Positions 24,268 through 32,735 of a DNA stretch of 64,000 bases are shown here, piece by piece; position 1 is the stretch's first letter; the number at the start of each line of letters is the position of its first letter. The translations under genes were made by a program, and so were the position numbers. The notes below the pieces were generated by a model. The model was not told where the DNA came from, ran no database searches, and saw nothing but the letters and a program-made list of their open reading frames with translations. This DNA is from CBDCCV01 sp965215025 (GTDB lineage Bacteria > Bacteroidota > Rhodothermia > Rhodothermales > Salinibacteraceae), in assembly GCA_965215025.1 (NCBI GenBank), contig CBDCCV010000002.1, positions 806,001-870,000 on the forward strand, in the 5' to 3' direction.

Positions 24268-25390
24268 CTATACCTCCATCTGCTGCATGAGGTAGGCTTT
24301 GATGAGCGGCTCGAGGCCGCCGTCCATCACGCCTTCGACGTCGTTCAGCTTCGTCTCGGTGCGGTGGTCGTTGACCATCGTGTAGGGCTGGAAGACGTAG
24401 GAGCGGATTTGGCTGCCCCACTCGATCTTTTTCTTCGAGGCCTCGATCTCGTTCTTGGCCGCCTCCTGGATCTCGCGCTCGGCCTGGTAGAGGCGGCTCT
24501 TGAGCATGGTCTCGGCGCGGCGGCGGTTCTGAAGCTGGCTGCGCTCCTCGGTGCACTCGGCGGCGATGCGGCGCTCCTCGCCGTTCGACAGGGTGCCCGT
24601 CCAGATGAGCCGTACGCCCGTCTCCTGCTTGTTGACGGCCTGCCCGCCCGCACCGCCGGAGCGGAACGTCTGAAGCTCGACGTTGGCCGGGTTGACCTCG
24701 ATGTCTATCGAGTCGTCCACCTCCGGGTAGGCGAAGACGCTGGCGAAGGAGGTGTGGCGCCGCCCGCTCGAATCGAAGGGCGAGATGCGCACGAGGCGGT
24801 GCACGCCCGTCTCGCCCTGGAGGTAGCCGTAGGCGTAGGTGCCCTCCACACGTAGCGAGGCGCTCTTGATGCCGGCCTCCTGCGCGGGCTGGTACTCCAA
24901 AAGCTCGACGCTGAAGCCCTCGCCCTCGGCCCAGCGCGTGTACATGCGCACGAGCATCGAGGCCCAGTCCTGGCTCTCGGTCCCGCCCGCGCCGGGGTTG
25001 ATGGTGACGATGGCGTTGCGCGCGTCGTCCTCGCCGCGCAGCATGGAACGGAGTTCGAGCCGGTCGAGGCGACGCTCCAGCTCGGCGGCCTCGGCGCTGA
25101 TCTCGCCCTGGAGATCGGCGCCCTCCTCCTCGGCCAGGAGCGCGAGCGTCTCGATGTCCTCGACGCGGCGCTTGAGGTCGTTCCAGGCGTCGAGCCAATC
25201 CTCTTCCTCGGCGATGCGCTTCTCAACCTCGCGCGCGGATTCGGGATCGTTCCAGAAGTCGGGGTCGAGGCGCTCCTGGCTCAGTTCGTCGATGGTCTCC
25301 TGGCGTCCGGCCGGGTCAAAGATACCCTCCGAGCGTGCCGACACGCCCGAGGAGAGTTTCGATTTCGTCTTTAGTATAGGTTTTTTTCAT
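24268..25390 (-). CDS. prfB: Peptide chain release factor 2, programmed +1 frameshift
   Basis: The gene is in two frames. Frame one starts at ATG 25390 (MKKTYTKDEIETLLGRVGTLGGYL) and meets an in-frame TGA at 25318-25316. The site reads GGAGGGTATCTTTGAC: an internal Shine-Dalgarno (GGAGGG), the slippery CTT and the TGA, as in classical prfB autoregulation. After a +1 shift, translation continues as DPAGRQETIDELSQERLDPDFWNDPE to 24268, total about 373 residues. SPF motif RISPFDSSGRRHTSF and catalytic GGQ in SGGAGGQAVNK (about residue 248) are intact. RF2 releases peptides at UGA and UAA. Annotation software may report only the second frame. Confidence 0.96.
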
Positions 25391-25455
25391 TGCAATAACG
25401 GCTTTGTTAGCGGGTGGTGAAAAGCGTTTCCACTCGAGCGTGCAGGCGTTCCGCG

Positions 25456-27306
25456 CTAAGCAGGCGGCGCCTCGGCGGACGGGGCGGCGTGCGCGGCGGC
25501 CTCGGCGTCTTCCTCGGCGTGGGCAGCGAGCCATTCATCGACGAGGCGCTCGGCGGCCTCGGGGCCGGGGGCGGCCAGCGCCGCACGCGCGAGCGCCTCG
25601 GCATCGGCGTAGCGGATGGCGCGGATGGTGCGTTTGAGGTCGGGCAGGTACGCCGGCGAGGCGCTCAGCTCCTCCACGCCCAGGCCGATGAGGAGGGGCG
25701 CCGCGCGCGTCTCGGCCGCCATCTCGCCGCAGAGGCTCACAGGGATGCCCGCCGCGCGTGCCGCCTGTGCCGCGCGCTGGATCAGCGCCAGGACGGCCGG
25801 ATGAAACTCGCTGAACGTGGAGGCCACGCGGTCGTTGCCGCGGTCCACGGCCAGGGTGTACTGCGTGAGGTCGTTCGTGCCGATGGAGAAAAAATCGGCC
25901 TCGGCGGCAAAGGCCTCGGCCAGGAGCGCCACGGCGGGCACCTCGACCATGATGCCCACGGGCACCTCGGCGTCAAAGGCGTGGCCCTCTTCGGCGAGGC
26001 TCTCCTGCGCGGCGGCCAGCGCGGTGCGGAAGCGGCGCACCTCGCCGAGGTTCGTCACCATCGGCAAGAGGATGCGGACGGGGCCGTGGGCGCTGGCGCG
26101 GAGGATGGCGCGCAGCTGCGCCTGCAGGATCTCCGGCTTGTCCAGGAGCACGCGCAGGCCGCGCCAGCCCAGGAACGGGTTCGCCTCGCGGTGCGCCAGC
26201 GGCAAGAGCTTGTCGCCGCCCAGGTCCAGGAGCCGCAGCGTGGTAAGGGCCGGGCGCACGGCCTCGACCACTTCCTTGTACGTCTGGTATTTGGCGTCTT
26301 CGGTGACCTCGGCCTGGCCGCGCATCAAGAGCAGCATCTCGGTGCGGAAAAGACCAATGCCCTCAGCGCCGTTCTCGTCCAAGAGGCCGACCTCCTGCGA
26401 GAACTCGACGTTGGCGCGCAGGGTGATGCGGTGGCCGTCGCGCGTTTCGGCCGGGAGCGGGGCCAGCTCGCGGTGCCTGGCCCGGCGGGCGCGGTGGCGC
26501 TCCTGCGCCCGGCGGTAGCGCCGCTCGTCCTCGGCGCTTGGGTGGACGAGGACGCGGCCTTGCCCGCCGTCGAGGACGAGCGGATCGCCCTCCTCGACGG
26601 CCTCCATCAGCCCCTGCACGCCGGTGACGGTGGGGACGCCCAGCGCCCGCGCCATGATGGCTTCGTGCGAGGTAGCCCCGCCCTCGGCGATGGCGCAGCC
26701 CTCGATCCCGCGCCGGCTGAAGAGGATGAGGTCGGCCGCGGTGAGGTGCTCAGCCACGACGATGGTGCCCTGCGGGATCTGAGCCAGGAGCTTGCCGCGG
26801 CGCAGGTGGCGCACGATGCGGTTCTGCACGTCGAGGAGGTCGCTGGCGCGCTCGCGCATGTACGCCGTCTCGGCCGAGGTCATGCGGCGGCGGTGCGCCT
26901 GCATCACCTGCTCTAAGGCGTAGGCGGCGTTGGAGCGCTCCGTGCGGATGCGCTCGCGCGTGGCCTCGAGCACGGCCTCGTCGCGCAGCATGAGCCGCTG
27001 CGCCTCAAAGATGCCCGCGCTCTCGGCTCCGAGCTTCTCGCGCGTGAGGCCGATGATCTTGTCGAGGTCCTTCTCGGCGCGGGCGACGGCGTCCTCGAAG
27101 CGCGCCACCTCGTCTTCTACGGCGCCCTCGTCAAGCGTGCGCGGCTCGATGGAGAGCGCCGGCCGCGCGTACGCGCACGCCGGCCCGATGGCGATGCCGA
27201 GCGAGACGCCCATCCCCGCCAGGAGGCGCCGCTGGCGCGCGCCCTCCGCCCCGGCGCCCGGCGGCGCCTCCTCCTGCTCCGATGCGTGCTCGCCTTGCAG
27301 AAGCAT
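25456..27306 (-). CDS. ptsI: PTS phosphoenolpyruvate-protein phosphotransferase (enzyme I)
   Basis: 616 residues from the ATG at 27306. Transfers phosphate from PEP to HPr. Phosphorylated His in EGGATSHEAIMARALGVPTV (about residue 213); PEP-site motifs LLDLGGDKLLPLAHREANPFLGWRGLRVLL and FFSIGTNDLTQYTLAVDRGND; active Cys in PVSLCGEMAAE (about 523). About 40 residues longer than E. coli EI, from a variable N-terminal extension and an Ala/Glu-rich tail. HPr lies immediately upstream in the same direction. No EII sugar permease was seen, so the pair may be regulatory or serve a mannose-type or nitrogen-type EIIA elsewhere. Confidence 0.97.
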   Translation of the reverse strand: MLLQGEHASEQEEAPPGAGAEGARQRRLLAGMGVSLGIAIGPACAYARPALSIEPRTLDEGAVEDEVARFEDAVARAEKDLDKIIGLTREKLGAESAGIFEAQRLMLRDEAVLEATRERIRTERSNAAYALEQVMQAHRRRMTSAETAYMRERASDLLDVQNRIVRHLRRGKLLAQIPQGTIVVAEHLTAADLILFSRRGIEGCAIAEGGATSHEAIMARALGVPTVTGVQGLMEAVEEGDPLVLDGGQGRVLVHPSAEDERRYRRAQERHRARRARHRELAPLPAETRDGHRITLRANVEFSQEVGLLDENGAEGIGLFRTEMLLLMRGQAEVTEDAKYQTYKEVVEAVRPALTTLRLLDLGGDKLLPLAHREANPFLGWRGLRVLLDKPEILQAQLRAILRASAHGPVRILLPMVTNLGEVRRFRTALAAAQESLAEEGHAFDAEVPVGIMVEVPAVALLAEAFAAEADFFSIGTNDLTQYTLAVDRGNDRVASTFSEFHPAVLALIQRAAQAARAAGIPVSLCGEMAAETRAAPLLIGLGVEELSASPAYLPDLKRTIRAIRYADAEALARAALAAPGPEAAERLVDEWLAAHAEEDAEAAAHAAPSAEAPPA

Positions 27307-27361
27307 GGGTGGTTTACACAGAGGGTGAACGGACGGACGGTCGGCGGCCTTTGCTCTTCTC

Positions 27362-27631
27362 CTACTTCGCCTCGCCGAAGCCTTTTTCAAAGAGGGCGGC
27401 CATGGCCTCGGCGGCCTCGTCCTCGTCCTCGCCGTCGAAGACGAGCGTGAGCGCGGCGCCCTGCTCCGCCGCCAGCGTCATCACGCCGATGATGCTCTTG
27501 CCGTTGATCTCGTAGCCGTCTTTCTGAATAAAAAACTCGGCGTCGTACTTCGACGCGGTGCGGACGATCATCGAGGCCGGGCGCGTGTGCAGCCCGGCGC
27601 GGTTGGTGACGGTAACGGTGCGCGTGATCAT
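27362..27631 (-). CDS. ptsH: HPr phosphocarrier protein
   Basis: 89 residues from the ATG at 27631. Phospho-His in NRAGLHTRPASMIV (residue about 15) and the regulatory Ser region GKSIIGVMTLAAEQGAAL (Ser about 46, the HprK target in bacteria that have that kinase). Acidic C-terminal helix DGEDEDEAAEAMAALF. Precedes ptsI by 55 bases, presumably one transcript. Confidence 0.96.
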   Translation of the reverse strand: MITRTVTVTNRAGLHTRPASMIVRTASKYDAEFFIQKDGYEINGKSIIGVMTLAAEQGAALTLVFDGEDEDEAAEAMAALFEKGFGEAK

Positions 27632-27883
27632 GCACGAGGGCGCAGCCGAGGCGCGCTGCGCAGCAGTGAAAAGCCTGTCGATGCGAGAGGTGTGAACACC
27701 AAAGGCACGAGGCAAAGTTTCGGCGCGGACGGCGCGAAGTCGCAGCGGCGGATGGCGGACGACGCACGAGGCAGCGATCTGATCCGTCGAGAAAAGTCTC
27801 TTTCCTCCCGAGGCCGGGACAAGTTGTCCAGGAGGAGATGCAGGGGTGGTGGAAAAGGCGGGCTTGCTGCTTCGTTCGGTGAC

Positions 27884-27911
27884 GTAGGGGCGTATGGCGA
27901 TACGCCCCTAC
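27884..27911. repeat. 28-base GTAGGG...CCCTAC palindrome, copy 1
   Basis: Perfect 12-bp arms (27884-27895 GTAGGGGCGTAT; 27900-27911 complement) around a 4-base loop. Same length and ends as the palindrome at 42536-42563 but with a different inner sequence; a third degenerate relative is at 52471-52495. Typical of small palindromic mobile repeats. Confidence 0.75.
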
Positions 27912-27942
27912 CTCGGCTCGGGGCGCGTTGCCATCCCTCGTC

Positions 27943-27988
27943 TACCACCCCACCCTGCCGGGCACCCCTCCTGTCCAGGAGGGGAACA
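27943..27988. repeat. CCCCTCCTG hairpin repeat
   Basis: Contains CCCCTCCTG (27965-27973) pairing perfectly with 27976-27984 around a 2-base loop, preceded by ACCACCCCACCCTGCCGGGC. This layout is a widespread bacterial palindromic repeat type. Non-coding here. Confidence 0.55.
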
Positions 27989-28050
27989 CCATCTGCAACG
28001 GCGCTCATCCGCTGGAAGGGTGTTGCGCTTTTCGTCCGTCGTCATCCCGT

Positions 28051-29079
28051 TCAAAAGAGCCGCGCCTGCATCTCGCCGATGAGCCAGCGCAGCGTGCGGG
28101 CGGCGGCGCCTTCGGGGAGCGCGCCGAGGTGCGCCTCGGCAGCGGTGGTGTGGCGGCGGACGGCGGTGCGCGCCTCTTCGAGCACGCCCAGCGCTTCCAT
28201 GCGCGCGCACGCCTCGGGCACGTCGGCTTCGGGGAGGCCACCCTCGGCGGCGCGGGCGAGCCAGGCGCGCTCCGGGCCGTCGGGGGCGCGTTCGAGCGCG
28301 CGCAGGAGCAGGAACGTCTTTTTCCCTTCCACGAGGTCGCGGCCCAGGGGCTTGCCCAGGCGCGCCTCGTCGGCGGTGAGGTCGAGGAGGTCGTCTTGGA
28401 TCTGAAATGCGCGGCCGACGGAGCGGCCGGCCTCGTGCAGGCGCTCGGCTTCTTCGTCCGATGCACCGCCGAGGCGCGCGCCGAGTTCGAGCGCCAGCGC
28501 TAAGAGCGCGCCCGTCTTCCCGTCGATCATCCGCAGGTAGTCGTCCACGGAGACGTCGGCGCGCGTCTCGAAGGCTTTGTCCAGGGCCTGGCCTTCGCAC
28601 AGGCGGCGCGTCATGCGGTGGTACGGCGGCAGGAGTGCGGCGCTGTGCTTATGGCCCTGGCCATCGCTTCGGGGCGCCGCCGGCGTGCGCGTGAGGAGGT
28701 CGTAGGAAAGCGCCATGAGGAAGTCGCCCACGAGGACGGCCGTGGCCTCGTCCCAGCGGCGGTGCACGGTGGGGCGCCCGCGCCGGGTGGCGGCGTGGTC
28801 CATGATGTCGTCATGGACGAGGGTGAAGTTGTGGAAGACCTCCACCGCCAGCGCCGCCGGCAGGGCCTCGTCCACGCGCGCGCCGAACGCCTCGGCTGTG
28901 AGGAGCAGGAAGATGGGCCGGAGCCGCTTGCCCTGCCCCGCCAGCACGTAGCGCGCCGGCGCGTAAAGCGCGTCCGGCTCCCGGCCCACAAGCAGATCGG
29001 CCAAGGCGCCATCGACGCGCGCGCGGAGGCGGCGGACGTGCTCGGCCGGCTCGGCGTGCGCGGTGGTGCGGCGTTCCAT
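28051..29079 (-). CDS. Polyprenyl (geranylgeranyl/farnesyl-type) diphosphate synthase
   Basis: 342 residues from the ATG at 29079. Trans-prenyl chain elongation enzyme. First Asp-rich motif in LVHDDIMDHAATRRGRPTVH, second in GRAFQIQDDLLDLTADEARLGKPLGRDLVEGKKTFLLL; GKRLRPIFLLLTAEAFG and GKTGALLALALELGARLGG support the family. The residues before the first DDxxD (FHNFTLV) carry Phe, which by known rules limits chain length, but the exact product cannot be read. Likely feeds quinone or carotenoid synthesis. Seventeen bases from adk. Confidence 0.93.
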   Translation of the reverse strand: MERRTTAHAEPAEHVRRLRARVDGALADLLVGREPDALYAPARYVLAGQGKRLRPIFLLLTAEAFGARVDEALPAALAVEVFHNFTLVHDDIMDHAATRRGRPTVHRRWDEATAVLVGDFLMALSYDLLTRTPAAPRSDGQGHKHSAALLPPYHRMTRRLCEGQALDKAFETRADVSVDDYLRMIDGKTGALLALALELGARLGGASDEEAERLHEAGRSVGRAFQIQDDLLDLTADEARLGKPLGRDLVEGKKTFLLLRALERAPDGPERAWLARAAEGGLPEADVPEACARMEALGVLEEARTAVRRHTTAAEAHLGALPEGAAARTLRWLIGEMQARLF

Positions 29080-29095
29080 GCGGGATGAGCGGGCG

Positions 29096-29749
29096 TCAGG
29101 CGTTCGGCTGCGTGGGCGCGGCTTCTTCGAGCGCTTTCTCGATCCGCGCGTAGACCTCTTCGAACGTCCCCACGCCATCGACCCCGACGTAGGTGCCGCG
29201 GTCGCGGTAGAACACCTTGAGCGGCGCCGTTTCCTCGTGGTACACCTCCAGGCGGTTGCGGATGGCCTCGGGGCGGTCGTCCTTGCGCTGGATCACGAGC
29301 GCGGGGTCTACCGATGCGGGCGGCGGCTTCATCTCCAGGTGGTAGTTCTCGCCCGTTTCCTTATGCACGCGGCGTTTGGAGAGGCGCTCCACGATGGCCT
29401 CGTCCGGCACCTCCAAGCTGATGACGGCGTGGAGTGGCGCCTCGTGCTCGTCGAGGTACTCGTCCAGCCACTGCGCCTGCTCCAGCGTGCGCGGGTAGCC
29501 GTCGAGCACGAAGCCGTCGAAGCCTTCCTCAGCGATGGCGGCCTCGGCCAGGTCGCGCACGAGGCGCCCCGGGACGAGGTTGCCCGCCTCGACGTAGGCG
29601 CGCGCCTCCTCGCCCAGCGGCGTCTTGGCCCGCATGGCCGCGCGGATGATGATACCGGTGGAGATGTGAATCAGGCCGCGGCGCTCGACCAGGCGCTTGG
29701 CCTGTGAACCTTTCCCCGCGCCGGGCGGGCCGAATAAGACGATTCGCAT
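29096..29749 (-). CDS. adk: Adenylate kinase
   Basis: 217 residues, the long bacterial form. P-loop FGPPGAGKGSQAKRL, AMP-binding DGYPRTLEQAQWLDEYL, LID region KRRVHKETGENYHLEMKPPP (no Cys zinc site), and QRKDDRPEAIRNRLEVYHEETAPL. Converts ATP plus AMP to two ADP. Directly upstream of the polyprenyl synthase and in the same direction. Confidence 0.97.
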   Translation of the reverse strand: MRIVLFGPPGAGKGSQAKRLVERRGLIHISTGIIIRAAMRAKTPLGEEARAYVEAGNLVPGRLVRDLAEAAIAEEGFDGFVLDGYPRTLEQAQWLDEYLDEHEAPLHAVISLEVPDEAIVERLSKRRVHKETGENYHLEMKPPPASVDPALVIQRKDDRPEAIRNRLEVYHEETAPLKVFYRDRGTYVGVDGVGTFEEVYARIEKALEEAAPTQPNA

Positions 29750-29899
29750 ACGTTCTCGAAACTGCGCTGAAAAAGGGTGAGCGTTACGGGTGCCGACGCG
29801 TAAACACAGATGCCGACAAACGGATGCCGGCGAAGGCGAACGCCTCCTAACCTACAAACCACCACGCCGCCTCTGAAGACCACACCGCCGCCGCGGGCG

Positions 29900-30463
29900 C
29901 TACGCCGAGGTGGCGCTGCTGACGGCCACGGCCGCGTCGCCGTTGGTGGCGGCGGCGCGCGCCTCGCTGCCCTCGGGCAGGTACTGCAGGGCGAGCGCGT
30001 CGGCGGCGTACTTGACCAGCAGGCTGAACATCGTCTTGACGAAGAGATCGAAGCCCTCGCGCACGGCGCCCTTGGCCTCACCGTTGACGGCGCCGGCCTG
30101 CACGATCAGCGGCACGCGGTCCTGCAGCGCGGTGCGGATGGCCTCGCCCGTCTCCTCGCCTCTGGAGACGCGGTAGCGCACGTCGTCGCGCAGGGCGTCG
30201 AGGTAGTCGTCCACGAGAGCGGCGTGCGTGCGGCCCAGGCCGTAGCGGTCCTTGTCGCGGCGCCCGCCGAAGACGAGGCCCACCACGAGGCCCACGCCCG
30301 CAGCCGCCCCCACGCTCACGAGCGGGCGCGCCTTGACGCGCTCCCAGAGCGTCACGCCCGTATGCTGCGCCTCGCCCTCGATGGCGTCGATGCGCTGCGT
30401 GATGGCGTCCTGCTTGCGCTGGAGCGCGGCCTTGACCTCGGCCTTGGTAAGCTCTCGTTTCAT
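29900..30463 (-). CDS. ElaB/YqjD-like membrane-anchored protein
   Basis: 187 residues. An N-terminal coiled-coil-like segment (LTKAEVKAALQRKQDAITQRIDAIEGEA), one glycine-rich transmembrane helix (PLVSVGAAAGVGLVVGLVFGG, about 47-67), then a long amphipathic region ending in an Ala-rich tail. Plan resembles the YqjD/ElaB ribosome-associated inner-membrane proteins of enterobacteria, but sequence identity is too weak to assert it. The next gene downstream in transcription... upstream on this strand is a YqjE-like holin-family protein, so the pair mirrors yqjD-yqjE. Confidence 0.65.
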   Translation of the reverse strand: MKRELTKAEVKAALQRKQDAITQRIDAIEGEAQHTGVTLWERVKARPLVSVGAAAGVGLVVGLVFGGRRDKDRYGLGRTHAALVDDYLDALRDDVRYRVSRGEETGEAIRTALQDRVPLIVQAGAVNGEAKGAVREGFDLFVKTMFSLLVKYAADALALQYLPEGSEARAAATNGDAAVAVSSATSA

Positions 30464-30513
30464 AAAGGGTAGACGATCAACTCAGGTGAAAGCGGCGAGG
30501 CGTCCCCAAAAGG

Positions 30514-30969
30514 CTACCGGGCGGGGGCGGAGCTGCGCGAGACCTTCTCCTCTTCGATGCGGGCGCGCTTGCGGCTGGCCGGTACCAGCCCCAGGTCCGG
30601 CTTGGCGGTGTAGATGATGAGCGCTGTGAGGAAGAGCAGCACCGCGACGATGAGGAAGCCCCAGAAGGGGTGGCCCAGGAGCCAGCCCAGCCCAAAGGCG
30701 ATGGTGAGCAGCAGGAAGAGGCCGCCCAGCGCCGCCAGGACGCCCGCGATGGCAGCCAGCGCGATCTGGTTGGCCTTCTCGTCTACCGTCTCCCAGAACT
30801 CGATCTTCGCCAGTTCAAGCCGCAGCTCGACCCAGGTGATGAGGTCGTCTTTGAGCGCTTTGGTGTGCTCGGTAAGCCGGCTGATGGGGCTTCCGCCCGG
30901 CGGAAGCTGGCGCTGCGGGGGGGCGCCGTCGGTGGGCGACGGGGCGGCGGGATCAGAAGCGGACGCCAT
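30514..30969 (-). CDS. Phage-holin-family (DUF1469/YqjE-like) membrane protein
   Basis: 151 residues: Pro-rich start, an amphipathic helix (LTEHTKALKDDLITWVELRLELAKIEFWETVDEKANQ, about 30-66), two hydrophobic helices (IALAAIAGVLAALGGLFLLLTIAFGLGWLLG and GFLIVAVLLFLTALIIYTA), and a basic tail. This is the putative actinobacterial holin-X/YqjE family, a housekeeping membrane protein rather than a phage gene. Transcribed just before the ElaB-like gene, 50 bases apart. Confidence 0.75.
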   Translation of the reverse strand: MASASDPAAPSPTDGAPPQRQLPPGGSPISRLTEHTKALKDDLITWVELRLELAKIEFWETVDEKANQIALAAIAGVLAALGGLFLLLTIAFGLGWLLGHPFWGFLIVAVLLFLTALIIYTAKPDLGLVPASRKRARIEEEKVSRSSAPAR

Positions 30970-31162
30970 AAGGCACAGAGGTGAGTTCGCGGGGTTGCGT
31001 GCGTGTAATCATACCCAGGAAACGGTGTGGGATGCAGCGTTTCAGGCGGCCCGTAAGCAAGTATACAAAACTTTCACATGAGAAGGCGCCTCTCCTCTGC
31101 CCTTCAAGCTGGCCGTTCGGCACATTGGGGTCTTTCGCGCCCCTCCATCCGCCTGCCCGCCC

Positions 31163-31444
31163 ATGCCCACGTTCAGCACGCAGCCCACGCCCAACCCGGA
31201 CAGCCTCAAGGTCACCGCGCCCGGTCACACGTTCATGGACGAGGGGATGGCCGCCTTCGCCTCCGCCGAAGAGGCCGAGGCCGATCCGCTGGCGCAGCGC
31301 CTTTTCGCCGTGGCGGGCGTGGTCAACCTCTTCATGACGCCGGACTTCATCACCCTCACCAAGAACGCCGGCGCGCACTGGGACCAGATCATGCCGAAGG
31401 TGAAGAAAATCCTCGAAGACCACTTCGCCGAAGAGAGCACTTGA
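31163..31444 (+). CDS. NifU/Nfu N-terminal-domain-like protein
   Basis: 93 residues, a stand-alone scaffold-protein N-terminal domain (Nfu_N): PTPNPDSLKVTAPGHTFMDEGMAAFASAEEAEADPLAQRLFAVAGVVNLFMTPDFITLTKNAGAHWDQIMPKVKKIL. The C-terminal CxxC Fe-S scaffold domain found in full Nfu proteins is absent, so it cannot carry a cluster alone. Role in iron-sulfur assembly or as an interaction module is inferred from the family. Confidence 0.85.
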   Translation: MPTFSTQPTPNPDSLKVTAPGHTFMDEGMAAFASAEEAEADPLAQRLFAVAGVVNLFMTPDFITLTKNAGAHWDQIMPKVKKILEDHFAEEST

Positions 31445-31522
31445 CACCGACCCGGTGCCCCGCCGCTTAGAGCGCAGCATCCGCCAAAGCGACCCTTCGC
31501 AGAAAGGACGTTTTTGCAAAGG

Positions 31523-32605
31523 TCAAACGCGCAGCCCAGCCAGAAAGCCAATGGTGTCCGTGCCGTCGGGGCGCCAGTCCAGCGGGGGGCGCTGCGCAGT
31601 GCCGAACGGGGCGAGCGGCAGCCCCTTTGCCAGTTCGCTGAGCCGTTCCGCCACCGCGTCGCGGGCGAGGACGAGCTGGAGTTTTTGGGCGTTCTCGCGC
31701 AGCCAGCCGGCCGCCTCGCGCAGGTGGGCGTACTCGGCCCAGCGGAGGTGACCGGGGCGCTGCACCTCGGGCGCGCCACGGCTGACGAGGAACTCCAGCC
31801 CCTCGCCGTAGGCGTGCGGCTGATCGGTGGCTTCGAGAAAGGCCTGCTGCATCTGGAGCGTGCCGGGGACCTCCGGGTGCACAGGAAAGACGCCGCGGAA
31901 GGCCGCCAGCGCGTCGAGGTACGGATCGGGCGAGAGGTTCTTGGGCGCCCAGACGAGGGCGGCGTTGCGGCAGCCGTAGCCCTCGTGCAGAAGCACGTCC
32001 TCAGCCAGCGCCTCGCGCTCGTCGGCGCTCTCCTCGCCGTCGAGGACGGCCACGCCGAAGCGGTGCCCGCGCAGGAGCCGCCGGCTTTCGGGGATGCCGT
32101 GCGCGGCGCATTCGGAAGAAGCCCAGGCGCGCGTCTCGTCCGTCCCCGTGGCGATAATCGCGTCGGCCTGGGCGAAAACCTCTTCTGCCTCTGCAAAGGC
32201 GGCGGGCAAGCCGGGCGCGCGGCGCTTGATCTCTTCCGCGAATGCCGGCAGGAGGTGCGGCGACTTCGACGAGACGCTGCCGAGGTAGCGGTGCCCGGTG
32301 AGCAAAACGGCCAAAAAATCTTGCAGCCCCGCCAGCGGCACGTTGCCCGCGTTCAAAACGCCTACGGTGAGCGGCGCGGCGGCTTCCCGGCCCGCCGTCC
32401 ACGCCCGGATTGCCTCGGGCGTGAGGAGGTGCAAGGGCTGGTTGAGGGCGAAGGCGAGCGCCTCTTCCGTAAACCGATTCGGCGCGCCGAGGGTTTTTTT
32501 CACGGCCTCGGCGCGCGCTTCGTGCTCGGGATCACGCCACGCCGCCGCCGCTTCGGCGATGGCTTCGGCGCGGGCGGCGAAGCTGGGCGGAGCGTCGTCG
32601 GACAT
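31523..32605 (-). CDS. LuxC-like acyl-CoA reductase
   Basis: 360 residues from the ATG at 32605 (32614 adds three). NAD(P)H-dependent acyl reductase of the LuxC family: LTVGVLNAGNVPLAGLQDFLAVLLTGHRYLGSVSSKSPHLLP, DAIIATGTDETRAW, DVLLHEGYGCRNAALVWAPKNLSP (the Cys here fits the acyl-thioester residue). Makes fatty aldehydes from activated acyl groups in luminous bacteria, where it works with LuxE. No luciferase genes are present. A LuxE homologue lies 1.7 kb upstream on the same strand, beyond HAD (opposite strand) and DinB genes. Confidence 0.85.
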   Translation of the reverse strand: MSDDAPPSFAARAEAIAEAAAAWRDPEHEARAEAVKKTLGAPNRFTEEALAFALNQPLHLLTPEAIRAWTAGREAAAPLTVGVLNAGNVPLAGLQDFLAVLLTGHRYLGSVSSKSPHLLPAFAEEIKRRAPGLPAAFAEAEEVFAQADAIIATGTDETRAWASSECAAHGIPESRRLLRGHRFGVAVLDGEESADEREALAEDVLLHEGYGCRNAALVWAPKNLSPDPYLDALAAFRGVFPVHPEVPGTLQMQQAFLEATDQPHAYGEGLEFLVSRGAPEVQRPGHLRWAEYAHLREAAGWLRENAQKLQLVLARDAVAERLSELAKGLPLAPFGTAQRPPLDWRPDGTDTIGFLAGLRV

Positions 32606-32735
32606 GGCGGGCATCTCTTCAGAAAGGCGGGGCGTTGCGCGGGCGGCGGATGCGGGCTATGTTGAGCGCGCCGCCTTGCGCGCACCCGTTTTTCAGCCCG
32701 CCGGTTCCTTTTCTGCTCATCCGCCCTGCTGCCTC

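Larger units (their letters stand above)
27632..28050. other. Gene-free region with palindromic repeats
   Basis: 419 bases between ptsH and the polyprenyl synthase with no convincing gene. It is filled by short palindromic units: the 28-base GTAGGG palindrome (27884-27911), a CCCCTCC hairpin element (27943-27988), and a degraded inverted relative of the latter (about 27826-27856, reading GTCCAGGAGGAG then GGGGTGGTGG). Confidence 0.65.

Noticed and set aside
30514..30969. Prophage holin
   Set aside because: The holin-family match is to YqjE-like housekeeping membrane proteins; no phage structural, lysis or integrase genes are nearby.
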